Below are positions 20,104 to 29,287 of a stretch of DNA of 46,296 nt, in pieces. This DNA comes from Spirochaetota bacterium (GTDB taxonomy: Bacteria > Spirochaetota > UBA4802 > JAGODF01), in assembly GCA_029974015.1 (NCBI GenBank), contig JARKUF010000042.1:1-46296 (forward strand). The letters are read 5' to 3'. The number at the start of each line of letters is the position of its first letter. Position 1 is the stretch's first letter. A program made the translations under genes and the position numbers. Below the pieces are notes generated by a model that was given only the letters and a program-made list of their open reading frames with translations, searched no databases and was not told where the DNA came from.

Positions 20104-21072
20104 ATGGTTCTCGTAACCGGCTGTAACAGTCTCGTAGGGAATACTCTCGTCAGGCGCCTTCTCAACGAAGGTAAAGAGGTGCGCGCGATCGATACATGGA
20201 AGGAGAAGGGCCTTCCCGAGAACGTTGATTTCCTCGAGGGCAGCATGCTTGACGAAGAGCTTCTTCTCTCCGCCTGCGAGGGCGTCAAAACAGTGTTCCA
20301 CCTGAAAGATATCGAGGGACCCGCCCATGATGGGCGCAGGAACATGAAAAGGATAAACGTCCGGGGCACGGCCAATGTGCTCAAGGCGGCCAAGGAACAG
20401 GGCGCGTCCAAGATCGTCTTTCTCTCCTCTGCGGAGGTGTACGGAAACCGCAAAACGATGCTCATCAACGAGGACGATCCTAAAAAACCCGTGACTCCAT
20501 TTGGAAGGGACAAGGTCAAAGCCGAGAAGCTATGCCTCAATGCGGTGGAACAGGACAATCTCGACATCACCATCTTTCGCCCCACCATCGTTGGCGGCGC
20601 AAATATCGACGACCCCCTCATCCTGGTGATCCTTTACATGTCCATGGCGATGGGCGAGGCTAACCGGCTGTACATTGCCGGCAATGGCAGCACCCGTTTC
20701 CAGCTTGTCCACCCCGACGACGTGGCGAACGCCATGATTGCCTCGACGAAGATCCACGCCTCCCGCGGAAAAATATACAACCTCGGTTCCGACGATGTGC
20801 CGACCCAGATGGAGCAGATAGTGAGGTTGAAAGAAAAGGCGCGCCTGGATTGCCAGATCAAGCACCTGTCTCCCTCGGCCACACGTTTGCTGTCAGTGCT
20901 TCTGAAACCCCTGAAGATCAACTATCTGAGGAAGGAGCATGTGCTCTTTCTGGTTTCAAATTTCGTCCTCGACTGCGACAGGGTCAAGAAGGACCTCGCC
21001 TGGACGCCGACGAAAAACAACATCGACATCCTCGACGAAGCGATCCGCTGGTACCAGACGGAAAAGCTGTAG
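20104..21072 (+). CDS. Extended SDR, NAD-dependent epimerase/3-beta-HSD-like
   Basis: A 322-residue NAD(P)-binding protein of the extended SDR family, similar in outline to nucleotide-sugar epimerases and 3-beta-hydroxysteroid dehydrogenase-like proteins. The cofactor loop is VTGCNSLVGNTLV, the Ser block is FLSSAEVYGN, and the position of the catalytic YxxxK reads FGRDK, so Tyr133 is Phe while Lys137 is kept. The binding of a cofactor is likely; ordinary Tyr-dependent catalysis is doubtful. ATG at 20104 follows AGGAGG by 6 bases. It lies 84 bases after the signal peptidase-like gene, perhaps at the end of the same operon. Substrate unknown. Confidence 0.85.
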   Translation: MVLVTGCNSLVGNTLVRRLLNEGKEVRAIDTWKEKGLPENVDFLEGSMLDEELLLSACEGVKTVFHLKDIEGPAHDGRRNMKRINVRGTANVLKAAKEQGASKIVFLSSAEVYGNRKTMLINEDDPKKPVTPFGRDKVKAEKLCLNAVEQDNLDITIFRPTIVGGANIDDPLILVILYMSMAMGEANRLYIAGNGSTRFQLVHPDDVANAMIASTKIHASRGKIYNLGSDDVPTQMEQIVRLKEKARLDCQIKHLSPSATRLLSVLLKPLKINYLRKEHVLFLVSNFVLDCDRVKKDLAWTPTKNNIDILDEAIRWYQTEKL

Positions 21073-21143
21073 GGGACCTTTGTGCGCCTGTAAGGGGAAG
21101 CATTGGCCGAACAGCAATAGAGTTGTTGCGTATCTGACAAAAA

Positions 21144-21266
21144 TGTCATTGCGCGGAGGCCGCAGGCCGACGTGGCGATCTTAAAAAAAGGCAACAAGTT
21201 ACATGTAAAAAACCGGATGTTGAATGAGATTGCCACGCTCCGATACGGCCGGGGCCCGCAATGACA
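21144..21266. repeat. TGTCATTGCG-type dispersed palindrome
   Basis: A 123-base imperfect palindrome with ends TGTCATTGCG (21144-21153) and CGCAATGACA (21257-21266), and inner matching parts GTGGCGATCT and GAGATTGCCAC. I recognise this as a short palindromic element that is common in intergenic DNA of deltaproteobacteria and some other phyla. It sits between convergent genes and may act as a bidirectional terminator. No coding capacity. Confidence 0.7.
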
Positions 21267-21305
21267 CTTAGTAAAGCAACAAGTCTAATGTTTTCTGAAA
21301 GGGGC

Positions 21306-22976
21306 TTACTCCTTATCGCCGGGGCCTTCGCCTTCGCGCCTCTTCCCTCTCCTGAATATCCAGGAAAAGACCTTTTTTAAAAATTCCCAGAATTTAATAA
21401 CCAGAAGCATGAAAAACTGGCCCATACTGCCTTCCCCCACGTCCATTGTGAGAAGCACCTGGGCTTTCCTCATTTCGCTCCTGGTAAGGGTCTTCTGCTG
21501 GAACTTCATCTCCTTCATGCGCTTCCGCGCCACCCTGCGCGAAAGCTTCAGGGTTTTTTTGTCCTCGTCGAAGGATTTCGCCCTGGTGACGATGAGGTAC
21601 AGCTCCGGGTTTTCCAGGAGCTTCTGGCGCACCTTCTTCAGCTTTTCCGAGGACCGCAGGAGGATGGGGTTTTCGGTGTTGTCGCCGAAGTCCATGAGCA
21701 TTTCAATGTACTCGCTTAAGAAATAGGCCTTCTTGTAGATGCGCGTCAGGTCCTCGATGGCCCTTTCCCCCGGGTCTATGCGCGAGAACTCGTCGACGGA
21801 AGTTTCAATAAAGTCCAAGGTTTCATCGGTGAGGGAGAAAAGCCTTGAGGGTTCCAGGTCGGGGATTTCCACGAAACGATGGCACACCTCTCGTAGGTCC
21901 TTGAATACCTGTTCTGAATAGTTCAGGAGAAACCGGTAGGCCCTCCGTTCCGTCATGGAGAGGTTTGCCTCATCGCCCCCGGTCCGTTCGACTTTTTTTC
22001 GGACTTCGTTCATATTGATCGAGGAGGGATCGAAATCGATCCTGTTGGCGTCCATGATCTCCTGCATGTCGTAGAAGTTGCCCTCCACGAGGTCACTGCC
22101 GATTTTGAGGACATTGAGTTTTATGTCGCCGAGCTTCTCGCGCATGAGGAAAGGGTTTATCTTGCTTATGCCGTCGGTGACCACGAGGATTTCGGAGTTG
22201 AGCATTTCCTTGTCGTAGTTGATGTCGCTCGCGGCCTGAAAGACCGCATCCTGCAGATTGGTGCTCACGCCGCCAGTGACGGTATAAAGAATGTTCTCAA
22301 TGAGAAGGGGAAAGTCTTCCTTCTTTTCCAGTTTGAAGAGCTTCCCAACGGAAGAGTCGAAGGGGCGATAAAAAATTTTGGCTTTGCTGTTGAATTTGCG
22401 GCGCAGGAACTCCGCCACGATGCATTTTGCGAAGAAAAAGCGCATTTTGAAATCCATGGATTTCGAACTGTCGAGCAGGAGATAAAACTTTTGCTCAAAT
22501 TTATTCGCGTCCTTCCCCGACTCATCGCGCATGGTGGAGATGGGCTTGAATTTATCGGCCTCGGTCTCGTAAAATTTTTGCACCAGGAGGGACCGGGTGA
22601 AAAGCTTGATGGTGAAGATGTCGTCGTCCCAGGCGAGCTCCCGGGGGAGGGCCTTTTTTAAATCGTAGATGGTGCGATAGTTGTCGATCTCCATGTTGTC
22701 CGAAAGCGGGGAGACTTTCTCCATGCGGTTCACCATGATCGTCTCGTCGCGGTCCGGCACTTCGATCTTTTCTTCCCGGGATATGTCCTCCACGGCGCTC
22801 AGGGCGTCGGTTATCAGTTCCGGGGTGAAGATCACCTGGGCGATCTCGAACAATATGAAGAACTTCGGCGGGAGCACCGACTGGACATTGTCGAAAAAAC
22901 CGAGGGCTTCCCAGTACTCGAAGAAATCGGTGCTGGGCCTTTCGGGCTTTTTGAGTGTTGTAGCAAGTCCCGCCAC
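21306..22976 (-). CDS. VWA-domain protein partnered with MoxR ATPase
   Basis: A 556-residue protein with a central von Willebrand factor A domain. The metal-ion adhesion site is seen in LLLDSSKSM (about 167-174) and VVTDGIS. The region before it (about 20-165) is mostly helical and the C-terminus ends in a hydrophobic segment (FFMLLVIKFWEFL) followed by a very basic tail, which suggests contact with the membrane. MoxR/VWA pairs such as RavA-ViaA act as chaperone-like systems that insert cofactors or remodel complexes; the target here is unknown. Start is GTG at 22976 with AGGGCG upstream, 8 bases after the MoxR gene. Confidence 0.88.
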   Translation of the reverse strand: MAGLATTLKKPERPSTDFFEYWEALGFFDNVQSVLPPKFFILFEIAQVIFTPELITDALSAVEDISREEKIEVPDRDETIMVNRMEKVSPLSDNMEIDNYRTIYDLKKALPRELAWDDDIFTIKLFTRSLLVQKFYETEADKFKPISTMRDESGKDANKFEQKFYLLLDSSKSMDFKMRFFFAKCIVAEFLRRKFNSKAKIFYRPFDSSVGKLFKLEKKEDFPLLIENILYTVTGGVSTNLQDAVFQAASDINYDKEMLNSEILVVTDGISKINPFLMREKLGDIKLNVLKIGSDLVEGNFYDMQEIMDANRIDFDPSSINMNEVRKKVERTGGDEANLSMTERRAYRFLLNYSEQVFKDLREVCHRFVEIPDLEPSRLFSLTDETLDFIETSVDEFSRIDPGERAIEDLTRIYKKAYFLSEYIEMLMDFGDNTENPILLRSSEKLKKVRQKLLENPELYLIVTRAKSFDEDKKTLKLSRRVARKRMKEMKFQQKTLTRSEMRKAQVLLTMDVGEGSMGQFFMLLVIKFWEFLKKVFSWIFRRGKRREGEGPGDKE

Positions 22977-22984
22977 GGGACGCC

Positions 22985-24487
22985 CTACCTTGCCAGAATG
23001 TCCCGGTAATCCCTGAGGATTCCTTCCTTGAGTTCCCGGACTTCCTCAACGGCGGGATTGATCTCGTTGATGCTGTTTTTCAGAGTGTCCAGGGTTATGT
23101 CCTCGTCTTCCACCCTGGTCTTGGAGGGGAATATCTTTCTGAAGAGGCCTTTCAGCCCTTCAAGGATACCCTTCGCCTGCTTCAGCTTCTCGCGTTTATC
23201 GGGATTTTCACGGATCTCCTGGAATATCTTTCTCATGCTCAGTAGGAATTCAGTCTGCTGGATGGCCCCGGTGGTGTTGAAGTGCACCATGGTCTGCTGG
23301 TATGTGTCGAGAAACATGTCCTTTTCAGATTTGTCGCGGGCCTTCACGGAGATGTAGCTGTTCAGGGTGCAGAGGGAGAGATATAAATTCTTCACGTCTT
23401 CAAGGGTCACCTCGTAGCGCCCGTCCAGGACGGCGCTGGCGCGGAGGAAGTCGGAGCTCTTCGCCTGCTTGCGGGGACTTATGAAGTAGTTGTACTCGCT
23501 TTTCTTCATTTCCCCGACAAACTTGTTGGTGATGACGTTCTTCATGAAGAAGACGAAATCGGGAATTTCCACACGCTGTTTTTTGCTTCTGTTGGTGATG
23601 ATGTCCGAGAGAAAAATCATCTGGTTGAAGGGGATTTTTTTGTCCGGCTCGATGGCGGTCCCGCGGCTGAAGGAATAGGTGTGGTCAATGAGGATCTGGT
23701 TGTAGACATTGTTGTCTTCGGGAATGATCGACTTGAAAAGAAAGCGGTCCAGGACCGCCTCGGTCACCTCGTTCATCCGCATGTAGTTCGCGGTGGCAAT
23801 GGCGGTATGCACCGCCGCGTCTATGGTCTCGGGGCCGTTGATGAACTTGCGTTCGTTGAGCACGGACAGGAGCGACCTGAGCACCACGTCGCTCGCGTCG
23901 AAAAACTCATCGAGGAGCACAAGGTCCGCTTCTATGATGGAGCCGTGTATATTGTGGCGGATGCGCCCTTTTTTGAATTCGTCGATATTGTAAGGCCCGA
24001 AATAGTTGTCAGGGGTCTGGTCTTTCGTAGCCTGAGAAGAGAAGACCCTCACATTCTCGAAGGTGTTGAAAATGTAATTCGCCAGGTACGATTTTGCCAT
24101 CCCCGTGCGCGAAAGCAGGAGCATGTGCTCCCGGGTCAGGATGGCAAACATGGCCTGGCGGATGATCTCCTCCCTGCCGATTACATTGCGCGCAATTCTA
24201 TCCATATGCCACTTTAAGTAGCTTACGATGGTGGGCACGTCGTACTCCTCCGCCTCGGCCCGCTTGGGCGGCTGGACCACCAGGGGCTGTTTCCCGGGCA
24301 TTTTTTCCGCCTGTTCCGTTACGACGTATCTCGACCGCTGGTCCTGTTTCACGGAGATGCGGGGCGCGTCGTCGTTGTGCCCGGAGGTAAGGGATTCGTC
24401 CTGGGTGAAAACGCTGAAACCTTCCTTCTCGAGGAGGGATTCCATTTTTTTAAACTTTCCGTATTTTTCCGTATTCGCCCTGTCCAT
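22985..24487 (-). CDS. MoxR-family AAA+ ATPase
   Basis: A 500-residue AAA+ protein. A variable, charged N-terminal region (about 1-85) precedes the ATPase module: Walker A region SRTGMAKSYL (126-135), Walker B LVLLDEFFDAS, sensor segment AIATANYMRM and arginine-finger region LDRFLFK. The C-terminal part is helical and coiled (about 380-500). It would hydrolyse ATP to remodel a client, working with the VWA protein encoded just after it. ATG at 24487 follows GGAGG. It is 15 bases after the histidine kinase-like gene, so the operon order is kinase-like, MoxR, VWA. The long N-terminal extension is unusual for plain MoxR. Confidence 0.92.
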   Translation of the reverse strand: MDRANTEKYGKFKKMESLLEKEGFSVFTQDESLTSGHNDDAPRISVKQDQRSRYVVTEQAEKMPGKQPLVVQPPKRAEAEEYDVPTIVSYLKWHMDRIARNVIGREEIIRQAMFAILTREHMLLLSRTGMAKSYLANYIFNTFENVRVFSSQATKDQTPDNYFGPYNIDEFKKGRIRHNIHGSIIEADLVLLDEFFDASDVVLRSLLSVLNERKFINGPETIDAAVHTAIATANYMRMNEVTEAVLDRFLFKSIIPEDNNVYNQILIDHTYSFSRGTAIEPDKKIPFNQMIFLSDIITNRSKKQRVEIPDFVFFMKNVITNKFVGEMKKSEYNYFISPRKQAKSSDFLRASAVLDGRYEVTLEDVKNLYLSLCTLNSYISVKARDKSEKDMFLDTYQQTMVHFNTTGAIQQTEFLLSMRKIFQEIRENPDKREKLKQAKGILEGLKGLFRKIFPSKTRVEDEDITLDTLKNSINEINPAVEEVRELKEGILRDYRDILAR

Positions 24488-24502
24488 GACAGCCTCCGGG
24501 AC

Positions 24503-26116
24503 TCATTCTTTCACCGCGGGGAGGAGGATCCTCACCTCGGTGCCCTCTCCCACTTTGCTCCGTATGCCAATGACGCCCCCCATGTTCTCGATGATCGAAT
24601 AGGTGACCATGAGTCCCAGGCCCGTTGATTTCTGCCCCTTGGTGGAAAAGAAGGGCTGAAAAAGCTTCCCGAGATTTTCCTCGGGAATTCCTATCCCCGT
24701 GTCGGACACGGTTATTCGCGCCATGGGTTCCCCTTCGAGATCGTCGCGGCTGACCCTCACGGTGATTTTCCCGCCGTCGGGCATTGCGTCCTCGGCATTG
24801 CTGATTAGGTGCAGCAGAACCTGGACCAGCCGGTTTTTAATCGCACGGATCGACGGAGCGTTGGGCACCACCTCGGTGGCCACGTCGAAGCCGCTTTCAC
24901 GCATGCGTTTCAGGAGTATCTGGACCGGGTGGCTTTCCAGTATTTTGCCCGCCTCAAATACTTCCTTCTCCTCTTCGTCGGGCTTTGCGAGATTGAGGAG
25001 CTGGCCCGTGATGTTGCGCATACGCACTAGCTCCTCCTTCACGTCCTGGACGTATTCGAAAACGGGGCTGTCGCGGTCGATGTTTTTCTCGATGAAGTTG
25101 AGGTTGACCGTCATTATGTTGATGGGCATCTTGAGCTCGTATGCGACCCCCGTGGCAAGGAGCCCCATGGCGGACAGTTTTTCGGCTTTCTGCATTTTGC
25201 CCGCCACCTGGGACTGCTCCGTAACGTCTTCCACCATCACAAGGACGTTCTTCACGTTCCGCTGGCCGTCCAGGATGGGGTCCATGGTGAAGTTGACGGT
25301 GAGAAGCCGGTCCCCGGAAATGGGAACGTACTTAGCGTTCCTGATGGTGACAGTTCTTCGGTCCATCATGACTTTATCGAAGGCCTCTTTGAGGCCCGCT
25401 TCGATAAAGCCCGAATGCTGGAAAAGGTTCACGCCGATGCGCGTCACATTTGGGGGGTGCCCCATTATGCGCTTCAGGGCCGGGTTTTCCGTCATCATTA
25501 TCCCCACGGGATCCATGAGAAACACTCCAATGGGAGCGTTGTTGATCATCTCCTCGTTCAGCGTTTTCAGGCGCTTGAGCTCCTCCGCCTGCTCAATCTG
25601 TTCCTGGACTTTCTCCTCGAGTCGGCGGGAATTTTCCTTCAGCATCTTCTCCATCTGGTGCATCTGGGTGATGTTTCGCATGATGGCGAGCATTCCCATC
25701 ACCTTCCCGCCCTCTTTCCTGATGGGTGTGAAATTGGAAATGAAATAGAGCGGGGTGCCGTCCTTGTCGAGGGTCTTCATCTTCTCGTTGGTAACGGAAG
25801 TCCCGTCCTTGAGGACTGCGTTGAAAACGATCTGGGCGCGTTCGTGCTCCACCTGGGGAAGATAATGCAGATAGTGCTTTCCCATGGGCTGGTCGTCATA
25901 ATGGGAAAAGAGTGTCCTGCAGAGAGTGTTCTGGTAGACCAGGTTCCCATTCTCGTCGATGATGAATATCACATCATTGGCGTCTTCAACGAGATATTTA
26001 TAATTTATCTCGAACCCTTCGTTCCCTTCCGAGAGAAGTATGCATTCGGGTTTGAGGTCCTGGATCAGCTTGATGAGTTCATCTTTTGAAAGGGATTCCA
26101 GCGGCCTGGTTTCCAT
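24503..26116 (-). CDS. PAS histidine-kinase-like protein lacking the phospho-accepting His
   Basis: A soluble 537-residue protein with two PAS domains (about 38-155 and 190-300), a dimerisation helix pair and an ATP-binding domain. The N box (ISNAEDAM), G1 (VSDTGIGIP) and G2 (TGLGLMVTYS) of the ATPase are intact. The H box reads MGLLATGVAYELKMPIN, where kinases have AHExxNP: the phospho-accepting His is Tyr326 (codon at 25139-25141) and the Asn-Pro is Met-Pro. It can probably bind ATP but cannot autophosphorylate in the usual way. No response regulator is adjacent; instead it leads a MoxR-VWA pair, so it may regulate that complex by binding. ATG at 26116 has no strong ribosome site. Confidence 0.9.
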   Translation of the reverse strand: METRPLESLSKDELIKLIQDLKPECILLSEGNEGFEINYKYLVEDANDVIFIIDENGNLVYQNTLCRTLFSHYDDQPMGKHYLHYLPQVEHERAQIVFNAVLKDGTSVTNEKMKTLDKDGTPLYFISNFTPIRKEGGKVMGMLAIMRNITQMHQMEKMLKENSRRLEEKVQEQIEQAEELKRLKTLNEEMINNAPIGVFLMDPVGIMMTENPALKRIMGHPPNVTRIGVNLFQHSGFIEAGLKEAFDKVMMDRRTVTIRNAKYVPISGDRLLTVNFTMDPILDGQRNVKNVLVMVEDVTEQSQVAGKMQKAEKLSAMGLLATGVAYELKMPINIMTVNLNFIEKNIDRDSPVFEYVQDVKEELVRMRNITGQLLNLAKPDEEEKEVFEAGKILESHPVQILLKRMRESGFDVATEVVPNAPSIRAIKNRLVQVLLHLISNAEDAMPDGGKITVRVSRDDLEGEPMARITVSDTGIGIPEENLGKLFQPFFSTKGQKSTGLGLMVTYSIIENMGGVIGIRSKVGEGTEVRILLPAVKE

Positions 26117-26128
26117 AAATACCCCGCG

Positions 26129-26521
26129 TTATCTGATTTGTTTGGAACCTGGAAATCGGAGAGTATTGAAAAACCACACTTCAATGATAAGGCTGAAAAT
26201 CGTCCCCACCAGGAAAGCTATGGCAAAAAAGATAGTGTTCATCTGGATGAGATAAAGTCCGCCGAAGGCAAAAAGCATGAGAATTGCCAGGCGCAGGGGG
26301 AAGCCGCCCACGGTGATAAGGAGAAGCATGAGGGAATTGGATTTCATCCCCTTTCGGGCGCCGAGATACCAGATCGTGACAAAAACGGTGTTGACCACAG
26401 TGCCCACCACATATCCCTTGAACTCGGCCATTCCCTTGACGAAAAGGACCACCGTGGCTATTGCGAGGTTTACCGCCGTGGCGAGAATAATAAGCCGCAC
26501 CGCTTTCTTGAGATTGTCCAT
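26129..26521 (-). CDS. Small four-helix membrane protein (AtpI-like?)
   Basis: 130 residues, nearly all hydrophobic, with four predicted membrane helices at about 8-28, 34-52, 63-87 and 93-117, the last ending in a short basic tail. The overall size and the GGFPLRLAILML segment recall the AtpI/UncI family of small proteins that precede ATP synthase operons, but no ATP synthase genes are here and the resemblance is weak. It ends 12 bases before the histidine kinase-like gene and has a good promoter upstream, so it is probably the first gene of the MoxR operon. Confidence 0.75.
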   Translation of the reverse strand: MDNLKKAVRLIILATAVNLAIATVVLFVKGMAEFKGYVVGTVVNTVFVTIWYLGARKGMKSNSLMLLLITVGGFPLRLAILMLFAFGGLYLIQMNTIFFAIAFLVGTIFSLIIEVWFFNTLRFPGSKQIR

Positions 26522-26578
26522 GTTTTGATCCGTTTTTCGAGATAGCCCGCGGAAGGCGGAACAGACCCCTCCATATTT

Positions 26579-26607
26579 TTTCTATTAAGCGGCGGAATTT
26601 TGGTCAA
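26579..26607 (-). promoter_or_regulatory. Promoter of the MoxR operon
   Basis: TTGACC at 26607-26602 and TAGAAA at 26584-26579 with a spacer of 17 bases. Transcription would start near 26572, about 50 bases before the first gene. Confidence 0.45.
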
Positions 26608-26634
26608 GTAGATTTTAAAAAATTGCCGGACCAC

Positions 26635-27075
26635 TCAATCCGCGGTTATCATCACGATGTCCTCGTCGGCGCAACCTGCGTCGCGGCAAATGCTCCCAAG
26701 AAAAAGCCGGCCCTCCAAACCGCCCCTGCCGTCTTCAATGCCGTACACCGAGGAGCGCCCTACAAAATCGGTAAACTGGCGGGTATTATTGACCCGGTCG
26801 CAGAGTGCGGCCATCTTTTTAGAGCGAAACGACACCTTTCCCTTCACTGCTTCCGACTTGAAAGTAAAATCCACACCGGACCTCTCAAACCAGGGCGTGA
26901 GTGGGGCTTCCTTGAAATGGACGGCCCGTATTGCCGAAGGGAGGCCTTCAATCTCCTCCACATCGACGATGAATTTCCGATAGGGACTGCTCTCGTCGGC
27001 CGTACGTCCGTACACCGCCGCGGCAAATAACAATCCGAGGGAAAGAAGCGCTGTTTGGCGCAGGGAGATCTTCAT
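26635..27075 (-). CDS. Secreted small protein of unknown function
   Basis: 146 residues with a signal peptide (MKISLRQTALLSLGLLFAAA, cleavage near VYGRT). The mature part has three cysteines near the C-terminus (CDRV, SICRDAGC), two of which could form a disulfide. I do not recognise a family. It follows rlmB by 10 bases and is the last gene of the run that includes cysS and rlmB. The start at 27075 has no strong ribosome site, but the signal peptide begins immediately, which supports it. Confidence 0.75.
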   Translation of the reverse strand: MKISLRQTALLSLGLLFAAAVYGRTADESSPYRKFIVDVEEIEGLPSAIRAVHFKEAPLTPWFERSGVDFTFKSEAVKGKVSFRSKKMAALCDRVNNTRQFTDFVGRSSVYGIEDGRGGLEGRLFLGSICRDAGCADEDIVMITAD

Positions 27076-27085
27076 CTTACAATTT

Positions 27086-27811
27086 TTACTCTTTTAAAAG
27101 TTCGTACAGCAGAATGCCCGCAGCCACGGAGGCATTGAGGGAGCCCACCTTTCCCCTCAGGGGAATGCGCACTACCCGGTCGCATTTTTCCGCAGTACTG
27201 CGCCGCATCCCGGAGCCTTCGCTCCCGATAACCAGAACGGCAGGGCGGAACTCGCCCAGGGTCGAAGGCATATCTTCACCTTCTCCGGCGCTTCCGAGGA
27301 CCCAGAACCCTTCGTCACGTGCCCTGTCGAGAAAGCGGGCGGCGTTCGTCTCTTCGATGACGGGTATGTGCGCTGTGGCCCCCGCTGAAGATTTCACCAC
27401 GGTCGGAGTGAGAGGCGCCGCATGGGACTTGAGCATTACGACGCCTGAGGCCCCCAGGGCCTCTGCTGAGCGGATGATGGAGCCCACATTGTGGGGGTCC
27501 GTGAGCTGGTCCAGGAACACAATGACCCCTTTCGCCCGGGCGGCGCGTTGCAGGTAATCGCCCTCATCTTTTCTCGCTTTCTCCTTTGTCCGGAGAAGGA
27601 CCCCCTGGTGCGAAGACGACGGGCCCAGAGCGGAGAAAAAATCCTTCCCGCGTCGCTCCACAAGAAGGCCAACACGGGACGCCTCGTTTATGATGGACTG
27701 TATGATTTTGCCGTGGGCCCCGTCCGAAATGAAAAGTCCGGCGCCGGGGCCCTCTCCGGGCTTCATGGCCCGCAGGTATTCCATGACGGCGTTTCGTCCG
27801 AGGACATCCAT
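27086..27811 (-). CDS. rlmB: SpoU/TrmH-family rRNA 2'-O-methyltransferase (RlmB-like)
   Basis: SPOUT-fold methyltransferase that methylates a ribose 2'-OH of rRNA or tRNA with S-adenosylmethionine. An N-terminal substrate-binding domain (LGRNAVMEYL, about 1-75) is followed by the catalytic knot with motif 1 TDPHNVGSIIRSAEALG, motif 2 VIGSEGSGM and motif 3 IPLRGKVGSLNASVAAG. Length 241 and the N-terminal domain fit RlmB, which modifies G2251 of 23S rRNA in E. coli; the exact target here is inferred. It begins 10 bases after cysS, a pairing seen in many bacteria. Confidence 0.92.
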   Translation of the reverse strand: MDVLGRNAVMEYLRAMKPGEGPGAGLFISDGAHGKIIQSIINEASRVGLLVERRGKDFFSALGPSSSHQGVLLRTKEKARKDEGDYLQRAARAKGVIVFLDQLTDPHNVGSIIRSAEALGASGVVMLKSHAAPLTPTVVKSSAGATAHIPVIEETNAARFLDRARDEGFWVLGSAGEGEDMPSTLGEFRPAVLVIGSEGSGMRRSTAEKCDRVVRIPLRGKVGSLNASVAAGILLYELLKE

Positions 27812-27821
27812 GGCGGGCCTG

Positions 27822-29249
27822 CTATTTTTTTACCTTCCAGCGGACCCCGTCTCTGGTGTCCTCAAGGAAAATACCTTCGGCGATGAGGATATCTCGAATT
27901 TCGTCGGCGCGGGCAAAGTCCTTTGCTTTACGCGCCTCCTGCCGCTGGGCGATGAGGGACTCGATTCTCGTAACGTCGATGTCGTCCTCTGTTCCGGAAA
28001 AGAAAATGAAGCCGAACACGGAGTCCACGCGCTGGAGGGCCTCCTTCACCCGGGCGGCGGCGGCCAGGGACATGCGCCCTTCGTCGATTAGGGAATTGAG
28101 GGAGTGGAGATATTCAAAAAACGCGCCGATGCCCCCGGAGACGTTCAGATCGTCGTCCATGATTTCGGTGAAATGCTCATTGAATTCATCGGAGAGGGTT
28201 TTTACGGCCGGGTCCGCCTCTCCTTCTTTTTTGATGTCGCCAAGGCGCACCAGAAAATTGTCAATCCGCGCCAGGGCGTTTTCGGCGGTCCGCAAGCCTT
28301 CCAATGTAAAATTGAGCTGTTTGCGGTAGTGTGAAGCTATGAGAAGATACCGGATTGCCCGGGGGGAATACCCTTTGTCCAGAAGGTCACGGAGGGTGTA
28401 AAAGTTTCCTTTCGATTTGGACATCTTTGCGCCGTCAACGAGGAGGTGTTCCACGTGGATCCAGTAGCGGACGAAAGGCTCCCCATAGGCGCCTTCGCTC
28501 TGGGCAATTTCGTTTTCGTGGTGAGGGAAGATGAGGTCCACCCCGCCTGTGTGGATGTCGATTGTCCCGCCGAAGACGCCGCGGACCATGGCGGAGCATT
28601 CGATATGCCATCCGGGCCTTCCGGCGCCATAAGGGGTGTCCCAGCTCGGTTCGTTCTCCTTTGCCGCTTTCCAGAGGACAAAGTCGCGCACATCGTCTTT
28701 TTCGTACTCGTCGGTGTCGTAACGCAGGCCGGTTTTGATCTCGCGGCTGTCCAGGCGGCTCAGCCTGCCGTAGTTTTCGAATTTTGAAATGCTGAAGTAC
28801 TGAGAGCCGTCCTTTGTGTACACGATCCCCTTCTCGTCGAGGCGGCGGATTATATCGACCATCTCATCGATTGATTCCGTGGCCCGTGGCGTGTGTTCGG
28901 CTTTTTCAATGTTGAGGGAGTCCAGGTCTTCGAAGAAGATTTTTATATAGCGGTCGGTATAATCCCGAAGGCTAAGGCCTTCGGAAAGCGAGCCGTTGAT
29001 GGTTTTGTCGTCCACGTCGGTGATATTCATGGCGTGGTCGACGCGGTATCCGCGGAATTTCAGGTAACGTCTCAGGAGATCGTTGAAGATGAAAGTGCGG
29101 AAGTTGCCGATATGGGCGTAGCCGTAGACGGTGGGCCCGCAGGAGTAGATGGTCACGGGAGGGTAGTCGCCGATTTTGTCCTTCTTTTGGCCTGACGGAA
29201 TGAATTCTTCAACCATTCCAGAATAAGTGTTGTGTATCCTGAGTCCCAC
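27822..29249 (-). CDS. cysS: Cysteinyl-tRNA synthetase
   Basis: Class I aminoacyl-tRNA synthetase that charges tRNA-Cys. The HIGH signature is YGYAHIGNFRTF, the KMSKS loop is GAKMSKSKGN, and zinc ligands are in CGPTVYG, HIECSAM and HHENEIAQSE. About 475 residues is standard. I chose GTG at 29249, which follows GGGAGAT by 7 bases and matches the usual short N-terminus before HNTYSG; a TTG at 29279 would add 10 residues. It overlaps no neighbour and is followed closely by rlmB. Confidence 0.96.
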   Translation of the reverse strand: MGLRIHNTYSGMVEEFIPSGQKKDKIGDYPPVTIYSCGPTVYGYAHIGNFRTFIFNDLLRRYLKFRGYRVDHAMNITDVDDKTINGSLSEGLSLRDYTDRYIKIFFEDLDSLNIEKAEHTPRATESIDEMVDIIRRLDEKGIVYTKDGSQYFSISKFENYGRLSRLDSREIKTGLRYDTDEYEKDDVRDFVLWKAAKENEPSWDTPYGAGRPGWHIECSAMVRGVFGGTIDIHTGGVDLIFPHHENEIAQSEGAYGEPFVRYWIHVEHLLVDGAKMSKSKGNFYTLRDLLDKGYSPRAIRYLLIASHYRKQLNFTLEGLRTAENALARIDNFLVRLGDIKKEGEADPAVKTLSDEFNEHFTEIMDDDLNVSGGIGAFFEYLHSLNSLIDEGRMSLAAAARVKEALQRVDSVFGFIFFSGTEDDIDVTRIESLIAQRQEARKAKDFARADEIRDILIAEGIFLEDTRDGVRWKVKK

Positions 29250-29287
29250 GATTGGATCTCCCGCGAAAGCTTTCTGCAAGGCGCCGC

